From contig OZ244812.1 of NCBI GenBank assembly GCA_965220205.1, positions 992,001-1,056,000 on the forward strand: a stretch of 64,000 bases of DNA, written 5' to 3'. Position 1 is the stretch's first letter, and every line of letters starts with the position of its first letter. This document shows positions 1-7,613 of this stretch, one piece after another. A model generated the notes under the pieces. It was given only the letters and a program-made list of their open reading frames with translations. It ran no database searches and had not been told where the DNA came from. The position numbers and the translations under genes are program-made. Origin of the DNA: G965220205 sp965220205 (GTDB lineage: Bacteria > Chloroflexota > Dehalococcoidia > Lucifugimonadales > Australimonadaceae).

Positions 1-1
1 G

Positions 2-361
2 GGCGACGGCGACGCCCCCGTGCAGGCCTACATCGCGGCCATGCCGGGCTGGAAGAGCGACGCCGGGCGCCGCCTCGACGCGCTCATCATGCGGACCGTC
101 CCCGGCGTGCGCAAGGCTGTCAGGTGGAACTCGCCCTTCTATGGCGTGGAGGGCCAAGGCTGGTTCCTCGCCTTCCATTGCTTCGATAGGTACATCAAGG
201 TGACTTTCCTCCGCGGCATGGCGCTGCGTCCTCTTCCCCCCGTCGAGTCCAGGGACAAGGACACGGGCTACTTCCACATCTACGAGGACGGCCATATCGA
301 CGAGGCGCTCGTGGCGAGTTGGGTCCGCCAGGCATCGGAGATTCCCGGCTGGGTCCCGTAG
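2..361 (+). CDS. DUF1801 (YdhG-like) domain protein, 5' end cut by window
   Basis: The frame is open to the left edge of the window, so the protein is N-terminally incomplete; a GTG at 20 is a possible but unlikely start because family-like sequence (DAPVQAYIAAMPGW) begins upstream of it. The visible part reads as a DUF1801 domain: the RRLDALI segment, the KAVRWNSPFYG core with its conserved Trp and Tyr, and a C-terminal tail ending in PGWVP. Members are small soluble proteins with a YdhG-like fold and no assigned reaction. It sits alone ahead of a promoter-bearing gap. The family call is firm; function is unknown. Confidence 0.8.
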   Translation, partial: GDGDAPVQAYIAAMPGWKSDAGRRLDALIMRTVPGVRKAVRWNSPFYGVEGQGWFLAFHCFDRYIKVTFLRGMALRPLPPVESRDKDTGYFHIYEDGHIDEALVASWVRQASEIPGWVP

Positions 362-451
362 CGCAGGCAGGTTCCCAGAGGCGCAGTCCCACGACAGTAG
401 GGGCCGGACTATGGTCCCGCGCCCCTCGCGCACGACTTGGCGAGATGCCGC

Positions 452-457
452 TATAAT
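452..457 (+). promoter_or_regulatory. consensus -10 box TATAAT upstream of the DapA-like gene
   Basis: A perfect TATAAT lies 43 bases before the chosen ATG at 500 in otherwise GC-rich DNA. No good -35 hexamer sits 16-18 bases upstream, so this is a -10 call only. A strong AAGGAGG ribosome-binding site follows at 486-492. Confidence 0.45.
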
Positions 458-499
458 CGCCCTGCGCCACGCCAACGGGCGCCGGAAGGAGGCAGTGCT

Positions 500-1441
500 A
501 TGGCAGCGGACACTACGGCTGGCAGCGTGAGGGACCGGTTCAGGGGGCTGATCATGCCGATCCCGACCGTCTTCGACGGTCACGGCGAGGTCGACGCTCC
601 CGCGATGGAGCAGCTGACGAACTGGTACGTGGACCGGGGCGTGAACGGTTTCTTCGTCCTCGGCTCGCAGGGCCAGGGCCCGGCCTGCCGCATCGACCAG
701 CGCAAGCTGGTGGCGGAGACCGTGATCGGCCAGGTGAACGGACGCCTGCCCGTCGTCATTCAAGTGGGCGCGGTCGATCCCTACACGAGCATTGAGTTGG
801 CCACCCACGCGCGGGAGGCTGGGGCCGACGCTATCGGCATCGTGGGGCCCTACTACTACAGCGACCGCAGCGAGTGGGAGATCATCGAGCAGCACAAGAT
901 GGTGAACGAGGCCGCCCAGCTGCCGATGTTCCTCTACAACAACCCGGAGTACTCGGGGTACCCCACGACGCCGGAGACGATGGTGAAGCTGCGGGAGGCG
1001 ATTCCCGGCGTGTTCGGCGCGAAGCTGGCCATGGGGACGATTGCCCAGGCCGTTGAGTACATCGAGACGCTCGGGCCGGAGTTCAACATCTTCATCCCCG
1101 TGGGCCAGCTCATCGAGGGCATGAAGCTTGGGGTCTGCGGCAGCATCGCCGCCGGGGTCCCGATCACCGTGCCCGAGATAGGCGTCGCCATCATGAACGC
1201 CATCCGGTCCGGCAACGACGAGCAGGCGGCGAACATCCAGAAGAGCCTGGAGGAGCACACCAAGCGCACGGCGGATCTGCGCAAGTACGGCCGCGCGACG
1301 ACGCTCGTTGGCCTCCAGCTCCGCGGCCTGCCCATCAAGCAGTACCCGCGCTGGCGCACTCGCGAGATAACCGACGACGACCGCGCAATGATGGACAGCA
1401 GCATGAAGCAGGTCCTGGACGAGATCGCCGTCCCCGCCTAG
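500..1441 (+). CDS. dihydrodipicolinate synthase (DapA/NanA) family aldolase
   Basis: 313 residues, the usual length for the class I aldolase family that includes DapA, N-acetylneuraminate lyase and KDG aldolases. The ATG at 500 is chosen because AAGGAGG lies 7 bases before it and because homology begins at FRGLIMPIPTVFD; an upstream in-frame start at 437 would add residues without family resemblance. The GSQGQG segment sits where the family has its G(T/S)TGE loop, and LPMFLYNNPEYSGY carries the tyrosine region; the Schiff-base lysine would be in GAKLAM. The loop departs from canonical DapA, and neighbours are catabolic, so a lyase or hydratase on a non-lysine substrate is more likely than diaminopimelate synthesis. 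Substrate unknown. Confidence 0.85.
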   Translation: MAADTTAGSVRDRFRGLIMPIPTVFDGHGEVDAPAMEQLTNWYVDRGVNGFFVLGSQGQGPACRIDQRKLVAETVIGQVNGRLPVVIQVGAVDPYTSIELATHAREAGADAIGIVGPYYYSDRSEWEIIEQHKMVNEAAQLPMFLYNNPEYSGYPTTPETMVKLREAIPGVFGAKLAMGTIAQAVEYIETLGPEFNIFIPVGQLIEGMKLGVCGSIAAGVPITVPEIGVAIMNAIRSGNDEQAANIQKSLEEHTKRTADLRKYGRATTLVGLQLRGLPIKQYPRWRTREITDDDRAMMDSSMKQVLDEIAVPA

Positions 1442-1478
1442 AACTCGACCAAGATGCATCGCCTAGGGATGTCCGCCC

Positions 1479-1524
1479 CAATCCGTTCGCCCTGAGCTCG
1501 TCGAAGGGTCCCACGAACGGATTG
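1479..1524. repeat. REP-like palindromic element (CAATCCGTTCG ends)
   Basis: An 11-base inverted repeat, CAATCCGTTCG at 1479-1489 and CGAACGGATTG at 1514-1524, encloses CCCTGAGCTCGTCGAAGG. The same core recurs at 46749-46797 and 49163-49238. It lies between two genes and has no coding content. Confidence 0.7.
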
Positions 1525-1543
1525 AGGGCGTGTGGGCGGTCGT

Positions 1544-1572
1544 TGGACACCCCTACCCACGGCGCATATACT
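1544..1572 (+). promoter_or_regulatory. sigma70-type promoter for the SDR gene
   Basis: TGGACA (1544-1549, five of six matches to TTGACA) and TATACT (1567-1572) are separated by 17 bases. The ATG follows 47 bases after the -10, with AGGAGG at 1605-1610. Confidence 0.5.
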
Positions 1573-1619
1573 CCGAGCCGGCGCCCGGCGCCGACGCAAC
1601 CACCAGGAGGACGCAGCTT

Positions 1620-2525
1620 ATGCCGGTAGATGGCAAGGTAGTACTGATTACGGGCGGAGCGCGCGGGATGGGCCGCGAGATGGTCCGCGCGTTCCTGAAA
1701 GAGGGCGCGAAGGTCATCGCGACGGACATCTCGTGGATTCCCACGGGCGTGTCCAACGACGACTACGACTTCCGCGCGGAGATCAAGGACAACCCCAACG
1801 CGCTGACCGCGGTGATGGACATCACGTTGCAGTCCCATATCAACGAGGTCTACGAAGACGCGATGGAGAAGTTCGGGACGGTCGACGTTGTGATCAACAA
1901 CGGCGGCACGCGCCAGCGGGACCTGTACCTCAGGACGATGGGCAGCGTGGAGATCCTCGACACGGACATCAGCGAATGGCAGCAGATGTTCAACACCCAT
2001 GTGTTCGGGAACCTGCGCGTCATCAAGACGTTCGTCAAGCCGATGATCGAAAAGCAGAGCGGCAGCATCGTCAACACGTCGTCGAGCCAGCTGCTGAACG
2101 CGCACGGCGCCGGCAAGGGCGAGGCGACCGGCTACGGGCTGAGCCGCGAGGCCTCCTACCAGCCCGCCAAGGCGGCGATGGGTTCGATGACGATCTATCT
2201 GGCGCAGGAGCTGAAGAAGCACAACATCGCGGCCAACGTGATGCTGCCCGGTCACACCGCCACCACCGGGTCGGACGAGCAGGAGTACGTGCGCAACGAG
2301 GTCCGCCAGCGCATGGGCGTCGGCAGGTCCAACTTCATTCCCCGGCGGGTCCGCGCCGACAACGTCGTGCCCCTGGCGCTGCATCTGGCCGAGCAGGACG
2401 CCAGCGGCATCACCGGCCAGTGGATGAGCTGCATGGGATACAACGAGGAGCAAGGCCTCGGCGGGTTCGAGGCGTGGGGCTACGGGCCCGACGTCGAGGC
2501 TGCACGCGCGGCAGGCACGCTGTAA
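1620..2525 (+). CDS. short-chain dehydrogenase/reductase (SDR)
   Basis: 301 residues, slightly longer than classical SDRs. The nucleotide-binding motif TGGARGMG is at residues 11-18, a NNGG motif stands for the usual NNAG, and the catalytic pair Y180 and K184 lies in SYQPAKAAMG after a conserved STSS-like serine stretch. It should reduce or oxidise an alcohol/ketone with NAD(P)(H) in the cytoplasm. The ATG at 1620 follows AGGAGG by 9 bases; a longer frame from 1530 adds proline/arginine-rich sequence unlike the family. It follows the DapA-like gene by 178 bases but has its own promoter, and ends at a strong bidirectional terminator. Substrate unknown. Confidence 0.88.
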   Translation: MPVDGKVVLITGGARGMGREMVRAFLKEGAKVIATDISWIPTGVSNDDYDFRAEIKDNPNALTAVMDITLQSHINEVYEDAMEKFGTVDVVINNGGTRQRDLYLRTMGSVEILDTDISEWQQMFNTHVFGNLRVIKTFVKPMIEKQSGSIVNTSSSQLLNAHGAGKGEATGYGLSREASYQPAKAAMGSMTIYLAQELKKHNIAANVMLPGHTATTGSDEQEYVRNEVRQRMGVGRSNFIPRRVRADNVVPLALHLAEQDASGITGQWMSCMGYNEEQGLGGFEAWGYGPDVEAARAAGTL

Positions 2526-2561
2526 CCCAAAGCGCCGCCGCGCCAAGTGACGCGACCACGA

Positions 2562-2598
2562 AAGAACGCCGCCCGGCGCTTGGCCGGGCGGCGTTCTT
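2562..2598. terminator. bidirectional intrinsic terminator hairpin
   Basis: A perfect 16-bp inverted repeat (AAGAACGCCGCCCGGC at 2562-2577, its complement at 2583-2598) with a 5-base loop lies between two convergent genes. The AAGAA/TTCTT ends supply short T-rich tails in both directions. Confidence 0.8.
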
Positions 2599-2621
2599 AG
2601 CGTTTCGGCCCGGCCCCTGCC

Positions 2622-3917
2622 CTAGCGCGGCCGCGGCACGGACAGGATGGCGTGCCCGGGGCGCGCCTGCAGCAACTCGCGCACCTCGTCGAGCCACGGA
2701 GTATCCCTGGCCAGGATGGCGGTCGCCGAGCGCACCCGGAACACGGATGGGTCGTCGACTCCAGGCGGCGTAACGCCACCCTCCCGCAGCGCCCGAGCCG
2801 TCTCCAGGATGCGCCGTCGCATCTGAATGATCGCGGCGTCCGATGTCCCGAGGTGCTCGTTGCCGCGGTCCATGACGACCCCCATGCTCTCCGTCATGGC
2901 GATGTCCTGTAGCTTGACGGGCGGAATGCCGGAGAAGAGTTGGGTCCGCTGCGCCTCGGGGTCGCGGAGGTAGTTGTTCGCACGACTGGCGACGGGCCGC
3001 CACCGGCTCAACGGGTCGCTCGTTGCGGGGACGTATCCGCCCGTGGCGCGGCTGACCTGGTGCCGGGCGCGTTCGTCTTCGGTCAAGGGCCGCTCCGGGC
3101 TGAACTCGCCGTTCCAGAAACTCGTGTGGCCGTCGTCGATCGGGACGGTCATGCGATAGGGGATCGTGTCGCCGGTGGCCGGCAGCATCACCATCGCGGG
3201 CAGCAGGAACTGATAGATGCGCCAGTAGTCCCGCCCGTCGTCGAGCCTTCGCCGCGCCCCCTTCACGAGGCCGTACTCGGTCCAGGCCACCTCGATGCGC
3301 GGATGACGGTCGCTCGACCGGGGCAGCCCGGGACCCTCCGAGGCGGTGTCGAGCCGGCTGTGCAGGAACTCCGTGTGGACCGAGTCGAGGTCGCCCTCGA
3401 GAATCTGGAGCCAGTTGCAGTCTTCGGTGATCTTGGCGGCGACGTGGTGCGACTCCGGCACGAGGACCGGCTCGACGTCGGGCAGCGGCGGCGGCGGCGT
3501 GCGCGAGCCCATGTAGGTCCAGACCACCCCGGCGGCCTCGCGGCACGGGTACGCCGTGTGACGGACCTTGTCCCTGAAGTTGCTCTCGGGGGGCTCGTTG
3601 GGCATGTCCACGCAACGGCCGGTCACGTCGTACTTCCAGCCGTGATAGACGCACCGCAATCCGGCTTCCTCGTTGCGCCCGAAGAACAGAGAGGCGCCGC
3701 GGTGCGGGCAGTTCTCCCCGAGCAACCCCACCGAGCCCTGCGTGTCGCGGAACGCCAGCAGGTCCTCGCCCAGCAGCCGCACGCGCAACGGCGGCCCGTC
3801 GCGGTCGGGCAGCTCAGAGGAGAGCAGGACCGGCAGCCAGTACTGCCGGAACAGCTGCCCCATGGGCGTGCCCGGCCCTACCCTGGTCAGCAGCTCGTTG
3901 TCGCTCGAACTCAGCAT
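2622..3917 (-). CDS. Rieske non-heme iron oxygenase, phthalate 4,5-dioxygenase type
   Basis: 431 residues. The N-terminal Rieske domain has CPHRGAS and CVYHGWK, giving the two Cys and two His ligands of a [2Fe-2S] centre. The catalytic domain has DLDSVHTEFLHS, matching the D-x2-H-x4-H iron motif of the homomultimeric phthalate dioxygenase type rather than alpha/beta enzymes. Such proteins hydroxylate or O-demethylate aromatic acids using electrons from a reductase, and none is encoded nearby. The ATG at 3917 starts the typical MLSxxDNELLTRVGPGTPMG sequence. A DHP-decarboxylase-like gene lies immediately upstream on the same strand, which favours a phthalate-like substrate; that remains inference. 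A paralog is at 61215-62420. Confidence 0.9.
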   Translation of the reverse strand: MLSSSDNELLTRVGPGTPMGQLFRQYWLPVLLSSELPDRDGPPLRVRLLGEDLLAFRDTQGSVGLLGENCPHRGASLFFGRNEEAGLRCVYHGWKYDVTGRCVDMPNEPPESNFRDKVRHTAYPCREAAGVVWTYMGSRTPPPPLPDVEPVLVPESHHVAAKITEDCNWLQILEGDLDSVHTEFLHSRLDTASEGPGLPRSSDRHPRIEVAWTEYGLVKGARRRLDDGRDYWRIYQFLLPAMVMLPATGDTIPYRMTVPIDDGHTSFWNGEFSPERPLTEDERARHQVSRATGGYVPATSDPLSRWRPVASRANNYLRDPEAQRTQLFSGIPPVKLQDIAMTESMGVVMDRGNEHLGTSDAAIIQMRRRILETARALREGGVTPPGVDDPSVFRVRSATAILARDTPWLDEVRELLQARPGHAILSVPRPR

Positions 3918-3977
3918 GGCGTCGCCTCCCGTTTCAGCCGGCGCGGGGAGCGCCCCGTGTCCCGCCTACCCTCCGAG

Positions 3978-4919
3978 CTAGCCTACGAGCTCCAGCGTGC
4001 TCGGCTCGAAGACGTCTTCCACGTTCACCGCGTGCGGAATCACCTTCTGGTCGACGTTGTGGCGTATGAACTGCTCGAGGGTCGCCCGGTTCGCCTCCAC
4101 GCCGAAGGGCAGCGGGTCTCCGCCCAAGATGCCCTTCATTCGCTTCGAGTTGGCGTCCTCGCCCTGCGGGTTGTCCATGGCGTCGAGCCCGGCAAGGAAG
4201 CGCTCTTTGCTCGCCTTGAACATCCCGAAGAGCTCGACGGCGAGCCACGGGTTGGCCTCGAGGTGCTTGTTCTGCACGACGAACGTGTGGTTGATCGGGT
4301 AGACGCCCGTGCTCCGCACCGACGCGACGGCGGCGTCCTGAGCGTCGGGGATGAGCGGCGCGATGCCGTCGTCGGCCGACGGCGGCACGCCGATGGCCGC
4401 GTCCACCTCACCGGACTTGAGCAGGTCGGCGAGATTCAGGTCGGGCGACACGGACTCCACGTTGGGCGGCTCTACGTACGCGGCAACGTGCTCGTCGCTG
4501 TTGATGACCCACGTGACTTTGCTCAGGTCGACGCCGTACTGAGTCGCGAGGATGCCGCGAGTCCAGACGCCCGTCGTGACGGTGTAGGCGCGCACGCCAA
4601 CCCGTCGGCCGTGCAGGTCGATCGGGCTCTCGATCCCGGACTTGACGTTGTACGTAATCGACCCATGGTGGAACGCGCGGACGAGGAATATCGGCAGCGC
4701 GGTGATGGGTATCCCGTGCGCCCGTGCGCACATGTAAGTGGACAGCGCCATCTCGGAAACGTCGAACTCGAGGTCCCGAATCATCCGACGAAAGGCGTTG
4801 ATGATTACCGGGACATCGACAACTTCGAGGCCCACGCGGTCGGACGTCACCTCGCCGTTCTTCAACGGCAGGGTGTGGCCGTAGTTGCCGGTGGCGATCT
4901 TGAGCGTCAGCTCTGTCAT
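3978..4919 (-). CDS. 4,5-dihydroxyphthalate decarboxylase-like protein (PBP2 fold)
   Basis: 313 residues with no signal peptide. The start LTLKIATGNYGHTLPLKNG, a DVSEMALSTYMCAR segment and GRRVGVRAYTVTTGVWTRG match the Pht5-like family, which has the type 2 periplasmic-binding fold but acts in the cytoplasm as a decarboxylase. Members convert 4,5-dihydroxyphthalate to protocatechuate. The start was set at the ATG preceded by AAGGAGAG; the frame stays open far upstream but codes nothing recognisable. It precedes the phthalate-type Rieske gene on the same strand (60-base gap), so the two probably form an operon. Another member is at 12185-13168. Many relatives are loosely annotated as ABC solute-binding proteins, so substrate is uncertain. 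Confidence 0.78.
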   Translation of the reverse strand: MTELTLKIATGNYGHTLPLKNGEVTSDRVGLEVVDVPVIINAFRRMIRDLEFDVSEMALSTYMCARAHGIPITALPIFLVRAFHHGSITYNVKSGIESPIDLHGRRVGVRAYTVTTGVWTRGILATQYGVDLSKVTWVINSDEHVAAYVEPPNVESVSPDLNLADLLKSGEVDAAIGVPPSADDGIAPLIPDAQDAAVASVRSTGVYPINHTFVVQNKHLEANPWLAVELFGMFKASKERFLAGLDAMDNPQGEDANSKRMKGILGGDPLPFGVEANRATLEQFIRHNVDQKVIPHAVNVEDVFEPSTLELVG

Positions 4920-5114
4920 GGCTCTCCTTCTTCGTGGCGTTGCGCTTAGAGCGCCGCCCCTGGGGGCAGGCGTTTCGGTGAGGTAGCTTCCGCGCCAGAG
5001 GTTCCGGCTGTCAAGCCCGGCCGCCCCGGCGCCGGGACTGATGCTCCGCAGGCGCCATGCGGAGCGCCGCCCGTACACGTAAGATATCGCCACGATACCC
5101 GCCGAGGTGGCGCC

Positions 5115-5735
5115 ATGAGCGTAGTCAAGTACTGTCCACGATGCGGCTCCGAGCTGGATGTCAAATGGGACGGCGGCCGCGACCGGCCCGCCTGCCTGAC
5201 GGACGGGTGCGGGTTCATCCACTTCGGCGACGCGTCGATCGGCTGCGGCGCGGTGGTTATCCGCGGCGAGCGCACGCTGCTGATCCAACGGGGAATCGAC
5301 CCCGGCCGCGGCTCGTGGCAGATACCGGGCGGCTACGTGGAAGCGGACGAGCAGATCCAGGCGGCTGTCGAGCGCGAGGTGCTGGAGGAGGCGGGCGTCG
5401 TCGCGCGTTTCAGGGACGTGGTCGGGTTCCGGCACGCAGCGGGGAACGCGGAGCGGCCGGTGGCGAACATCTACGTAGTGTTCCGCCTCGACTACGAGTC
5501 GGGCGAGGCGCGCTTCGATGGCGAGGAGACACTGGGCGCAGGCTACTTCAGCCTCGACGAGCTCGCCGGGATGGAGCGTGTGCAGGCGCTCTCGCTGTGG
5601 GCGATCCGTCAGGCGCTTGCAACTCCGCTCGACGCGGGCATGTCGCTGCACAGCGCCAATCCCCCGCTGGGCCGGCCGGGGTGGTCGGTGTTCGGGGTCG
5701 GCGGCCCGCAGCGCTTGTCGCAGGGGGCGTCTTGA
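5115..5735 (+). CDS. Nudix hydrolase with N-terminal zinc ribbon
   Basis: 206 residues. A four-Cys zinc ribbon (C7, C10, C27, C32) precedes the Nudix fold. The Nudix box fits GX5EX7REUXEEXGU exactly from G73 to V95 (E79, R87, E88, E91, E92), so Mg2+-dependent hydrolysis of a nucleoside diphosphate linked to another group is expected. The zinc ribbon plus Nudix layout resembles NudC-like or ADP-ribose/NADH-type enzymes, but the NADH-specific SQPWPFPxS motif after the box is absent. The gene is divergent from the decarboxylase-like gene, sharing a 195-base spacer. Confidence 0.9.
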   Translation: MSVVKYCPRCGSELDVKWDGGRDRPACLTDGCGFIHFGDASIGCGAVVIRGERTLLIQRGIDPGRGSWQIPGGYVEADEQIQAAVEREVLEEAGVVARFRDVVGFRHAAGNAERPVANIYVVFRLDYESGEARFDGEETLGAGYFSLDELAGMERVQALSLWAIRQALATPLDAGMSLHSANPPLGRPGWSVFGVGGPQRLSQGAS

Positions 5736-5807
5736 CTCGGCAAACGGCCAACCATAGGCTGCACGCGGCTGGCAGCCGGGTCTGCGCCCGCCCCACGGAG
5801 GATCACG

Positions 5808-6452
5808 ATGCCTTACAACACGGTTGACCCGCAGAAGACGGCGCTCCTCTTCTTCGACATGCTCAACGTCTACTTCAGAGGCTCGAGCGAGGAGAACCAA
5901 CGCAAGATGGAGCCGATCGTCGCCAACTGCGTGAAGGTGCGAGAGGCGGCCATAGCGGTCGGCATCCCGTCGTTCTACGCCAGGGCGGACCACCGGCCCG
6001 ACGGATCGGACTCCGCGCACATCTACTCGGACACGGGCTACCAACTCGTTCCGTGGGACGACCCCGAGCAGGGCTTCACGACGGCGTACCGCAACGTGGC
6101 GCACGACAGCTGGAACTCGGAGGTCATCGACGAGCTCAAGCCCGGCCCCGGCGACTACCTCATCGCCAAGCACCGTTGGAGCGCGTTCCACCAGACCCAC
6201 CTGGAGTTGAGTCTGCGCACGCGGGGCATCGACACGATCCTCTTGTGCGGCGGCGCGACGCACATCGGGGTCGCGAGCACCGCCTACGCGGCGCGCGACC
6301 TCGACTTTAACCTCGTGCTCGTCCGCGACTGCTGCTCAGGCCTCGAGGACAACGTGAAGCAGTTCATGGAGCGCATATTTCCCATCTTCGCCCGGATCCG
6401 GACGTCGGACGAGGTCCTGGAGATGATGCGCCGGGGCGCGTCCGCCGCCTAG
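5808..6452 (+). CDS. isochorismatase-like hydrolase fold protein lacking the catalytic cysteine
   Basis: 214 residues with the cysteine-hydrolase fold. The family's Asp (D17 in LLFFDMLN) and Lys (K121 in AKHRWSAF) are present. Where the nucleophilic Cys normally follows T-x-x (GxxTxxCV), the sequence reads GGATHIGVAST, placing Gly at position 154. The protein should therefore not work by the usual thioester mechanism; it may be a binding protein, or C147 or the Cys pair in RDCCSG may substitute. The ATG at 5808 follows CGGAGG by 7 bases. Its stop overlaps the stop of the convergent gene at 6449. Confidence 0.82.
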   Translation: MPYNTVDPQKTALLFFDMLNVYFRGSSEENQRKMEPIVANCVKVREAAIAVGIPSFYARADHRPDGSDSAHIYSDTGYQLVPWDDPEQGFTTAYRNVAHDSWNSEVIDELKPGPGDYLIAKHRWSAFHQTHLELSLRTRGIDTILLCGGATHIGVASTAYAARDLDFNLVLVRDCCSGLEDNVKQFMERIFPIFARIRTSDEVLEMMRRGASAA

Positions 6453-7366
6453 ACCCAGGCCCGGTTGTCGACGACGTTCTCGTACGTGGCCCCCTCGACG
6501 ACCATGTCCCACTTCAGCGTCCACTCGTAGGTGTCGTCGAAGCGCTCTCGCGTGTAGGGCTGGGGCGGGGCGTGGAGCAGGCGCCACGTCTGGAGCTCAT
6601 GCGGCTCGAGCAGACCGCCCGTCTCCGCGACAAGGTAGTGGATGTAGGGCGTGGGGTCCTTCTCCAGGACCTCGACCGCCCGCGCCTGCGCTCGGAACAT
6701 GGCGGCGAGCGTCGGCCCGTCGAGCTCCTCGCCCGCCGCCTCGCTGCGGCTGGAGTGCGACTCGATGAGGATGCGCAGCCCCTGCTTCTGGGCGACGCTG
6801 ATCCAGGGCTCCATCAGACTGACGGCGGCGACCTCGCCCCGGTGCAGAGCCTCGATGCGCTGAGGCATCGTGCCGGCGTTGCCCGTCTTGAGGTGCTCCG
6901 GCGTGAGGAACCCTTCCATCATCTTGAGCGTCGTGAAGTTGGAACCATTGAACGGCGTGACGGCGATCAGCTTGTCCTTGAGCATCTCGGGCTCGTAGAT
7001 GCCCGAATCAGGCGCAACGGCGATGGCGAACGTGGACATCGCGGCGCCGAGGGCCACGATCTTCCGCGGCCGCAGGCCCTCGCTCTCGGCCTCCACCGCT
7101 CGCTTCATGATGCCCCATTCGCACATGCGGTACTGGTCGATGCCGCCCTCGTTGTAGACCGAGTCCAGGGGGCGCTCGAAGATGGCGTCCCAGGCGACGG
7201 TGTGGGACGTGGTCACCTGCGCCATGCCCGGCGTGGTAACGAACTCGATGTTCAGCCCCTCGTCCTCGTAGAAGCCCTCGTCGCGCGCCACCAGCACAGG
7301 CAAGTCGTGGACAGCGTTCATCACCGCAAGCTGAATGCTCTTGCTCGACGTCTCTTGCGTAGCCAT
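6449..7366 (-). CDS. NMT1/SsuA-like solute-binding-fold protein without signal peptide
   Basis: 305 residues. The sequence resembles the NMT1/thiamine-precursor and sulfonate-binding type 2 periplasmic fold: LPVLVARDEGFYEDEGLNIE at the N-terminus, a middle AVSLMEPWISVA segment, and a long helical tail. There is no signal peptide or lipobox at the chosen start, and no permease or ATPase gene adjacent, so it may act inside the cell as an enzyme, as the DHP-decarboxylase family does. The ATG at 7366 has AAGGAGA upstream; a longer frame to 7657 adds only low-complexity residues. It converges on the isochorismatase-like gene with a 4-base stop overlap. Confidence 0.7.
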   Translation of the reverse strand: MATQETSSKSIQLAVMNAVHDLPVLVARDEGFYEDEGLNIEFVTTPGMAQVTTSHTVAWDAIFERPLDSVYNEGGIDQYRMCEWGIMKRAVEAESEGLRPRKIVALGAAMSTFAIAVAPDSGIYEPEMLKDKLIAVTPFNGSNFTTLKMMEGFLTPEHLKTGNAGTMPQRIEALHRGEVAAVSLMEPWISVAQKQGLRILIESHSSRSEAAGEELDGPTLAAMFRAQARAVEVLEKDPTPYIHYLVAETGGLLEPHELQTWRLLHAPPQPYTRERFDDTYEWTLKWDMVVEGATYENVVDNRAWV

Positions 7367-7516
7367 GGGTCGTTTTCTCCTTGCCCGATGATTTGCTTGA
7401 GTTCTGATTGCGTGGCGCCGTCCGCGCGCCGCCTGCGCGAGCGGAGCGATGCGCTCTGCGCGGCGCCCTCTGAGTGTACCTTGAGCGCCTGTCCGGTCAA
7501 GTGCGCGCGTTCCGGC

Positions 7517-7545
7517 TTGACACCTTAGCCGGGCGGGGCTACGTT
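7517..7545 (+). promoter_or_regulatory. putative promoter of the MFS/dioxygenase operon
   Basis: A perfect TTGACA (7517-7522) is followed after 17 bases by TACGTT (7540-7545), a weak -10. It lies in the divergent spacer, 68 bases ahead of the MFS start. Confidence 0.4.
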
Positions 7546-7613
7546 GCCTAGGTTGAACGGATGTTGACCGGACGGGGCCGACGAGCGTCGGGCCAAGGAG
7601 ACGAGACCGCCGC

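Noticed and set aside
1335..2546. Long minus-strand frame of 403 codons opposite the SDR gene
   Set aside because: It is the antisense of a clear SDR with a start, promoter and terminator. Its translation is rich in Arg, His and Val without domain motifs, typical of high-GC shadows.
2940..4949. Plus-strand frame of 669 codons across the Rieske and decarboxylase-like genes
   Set aside because: It spans two well-supported genes on the opposite strand and their spacer, and shows no recognisable domain.
3978..6263. 761-codon minus-strand frame suggesting a fused protein upstream of the decarboxylase-like domain
   Set aside because: The upstream 448 codons are antisense to the Nudix and isochorismatase-like genes. 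A good ribosome-binding site and the family N-terminus place the start at 4919.
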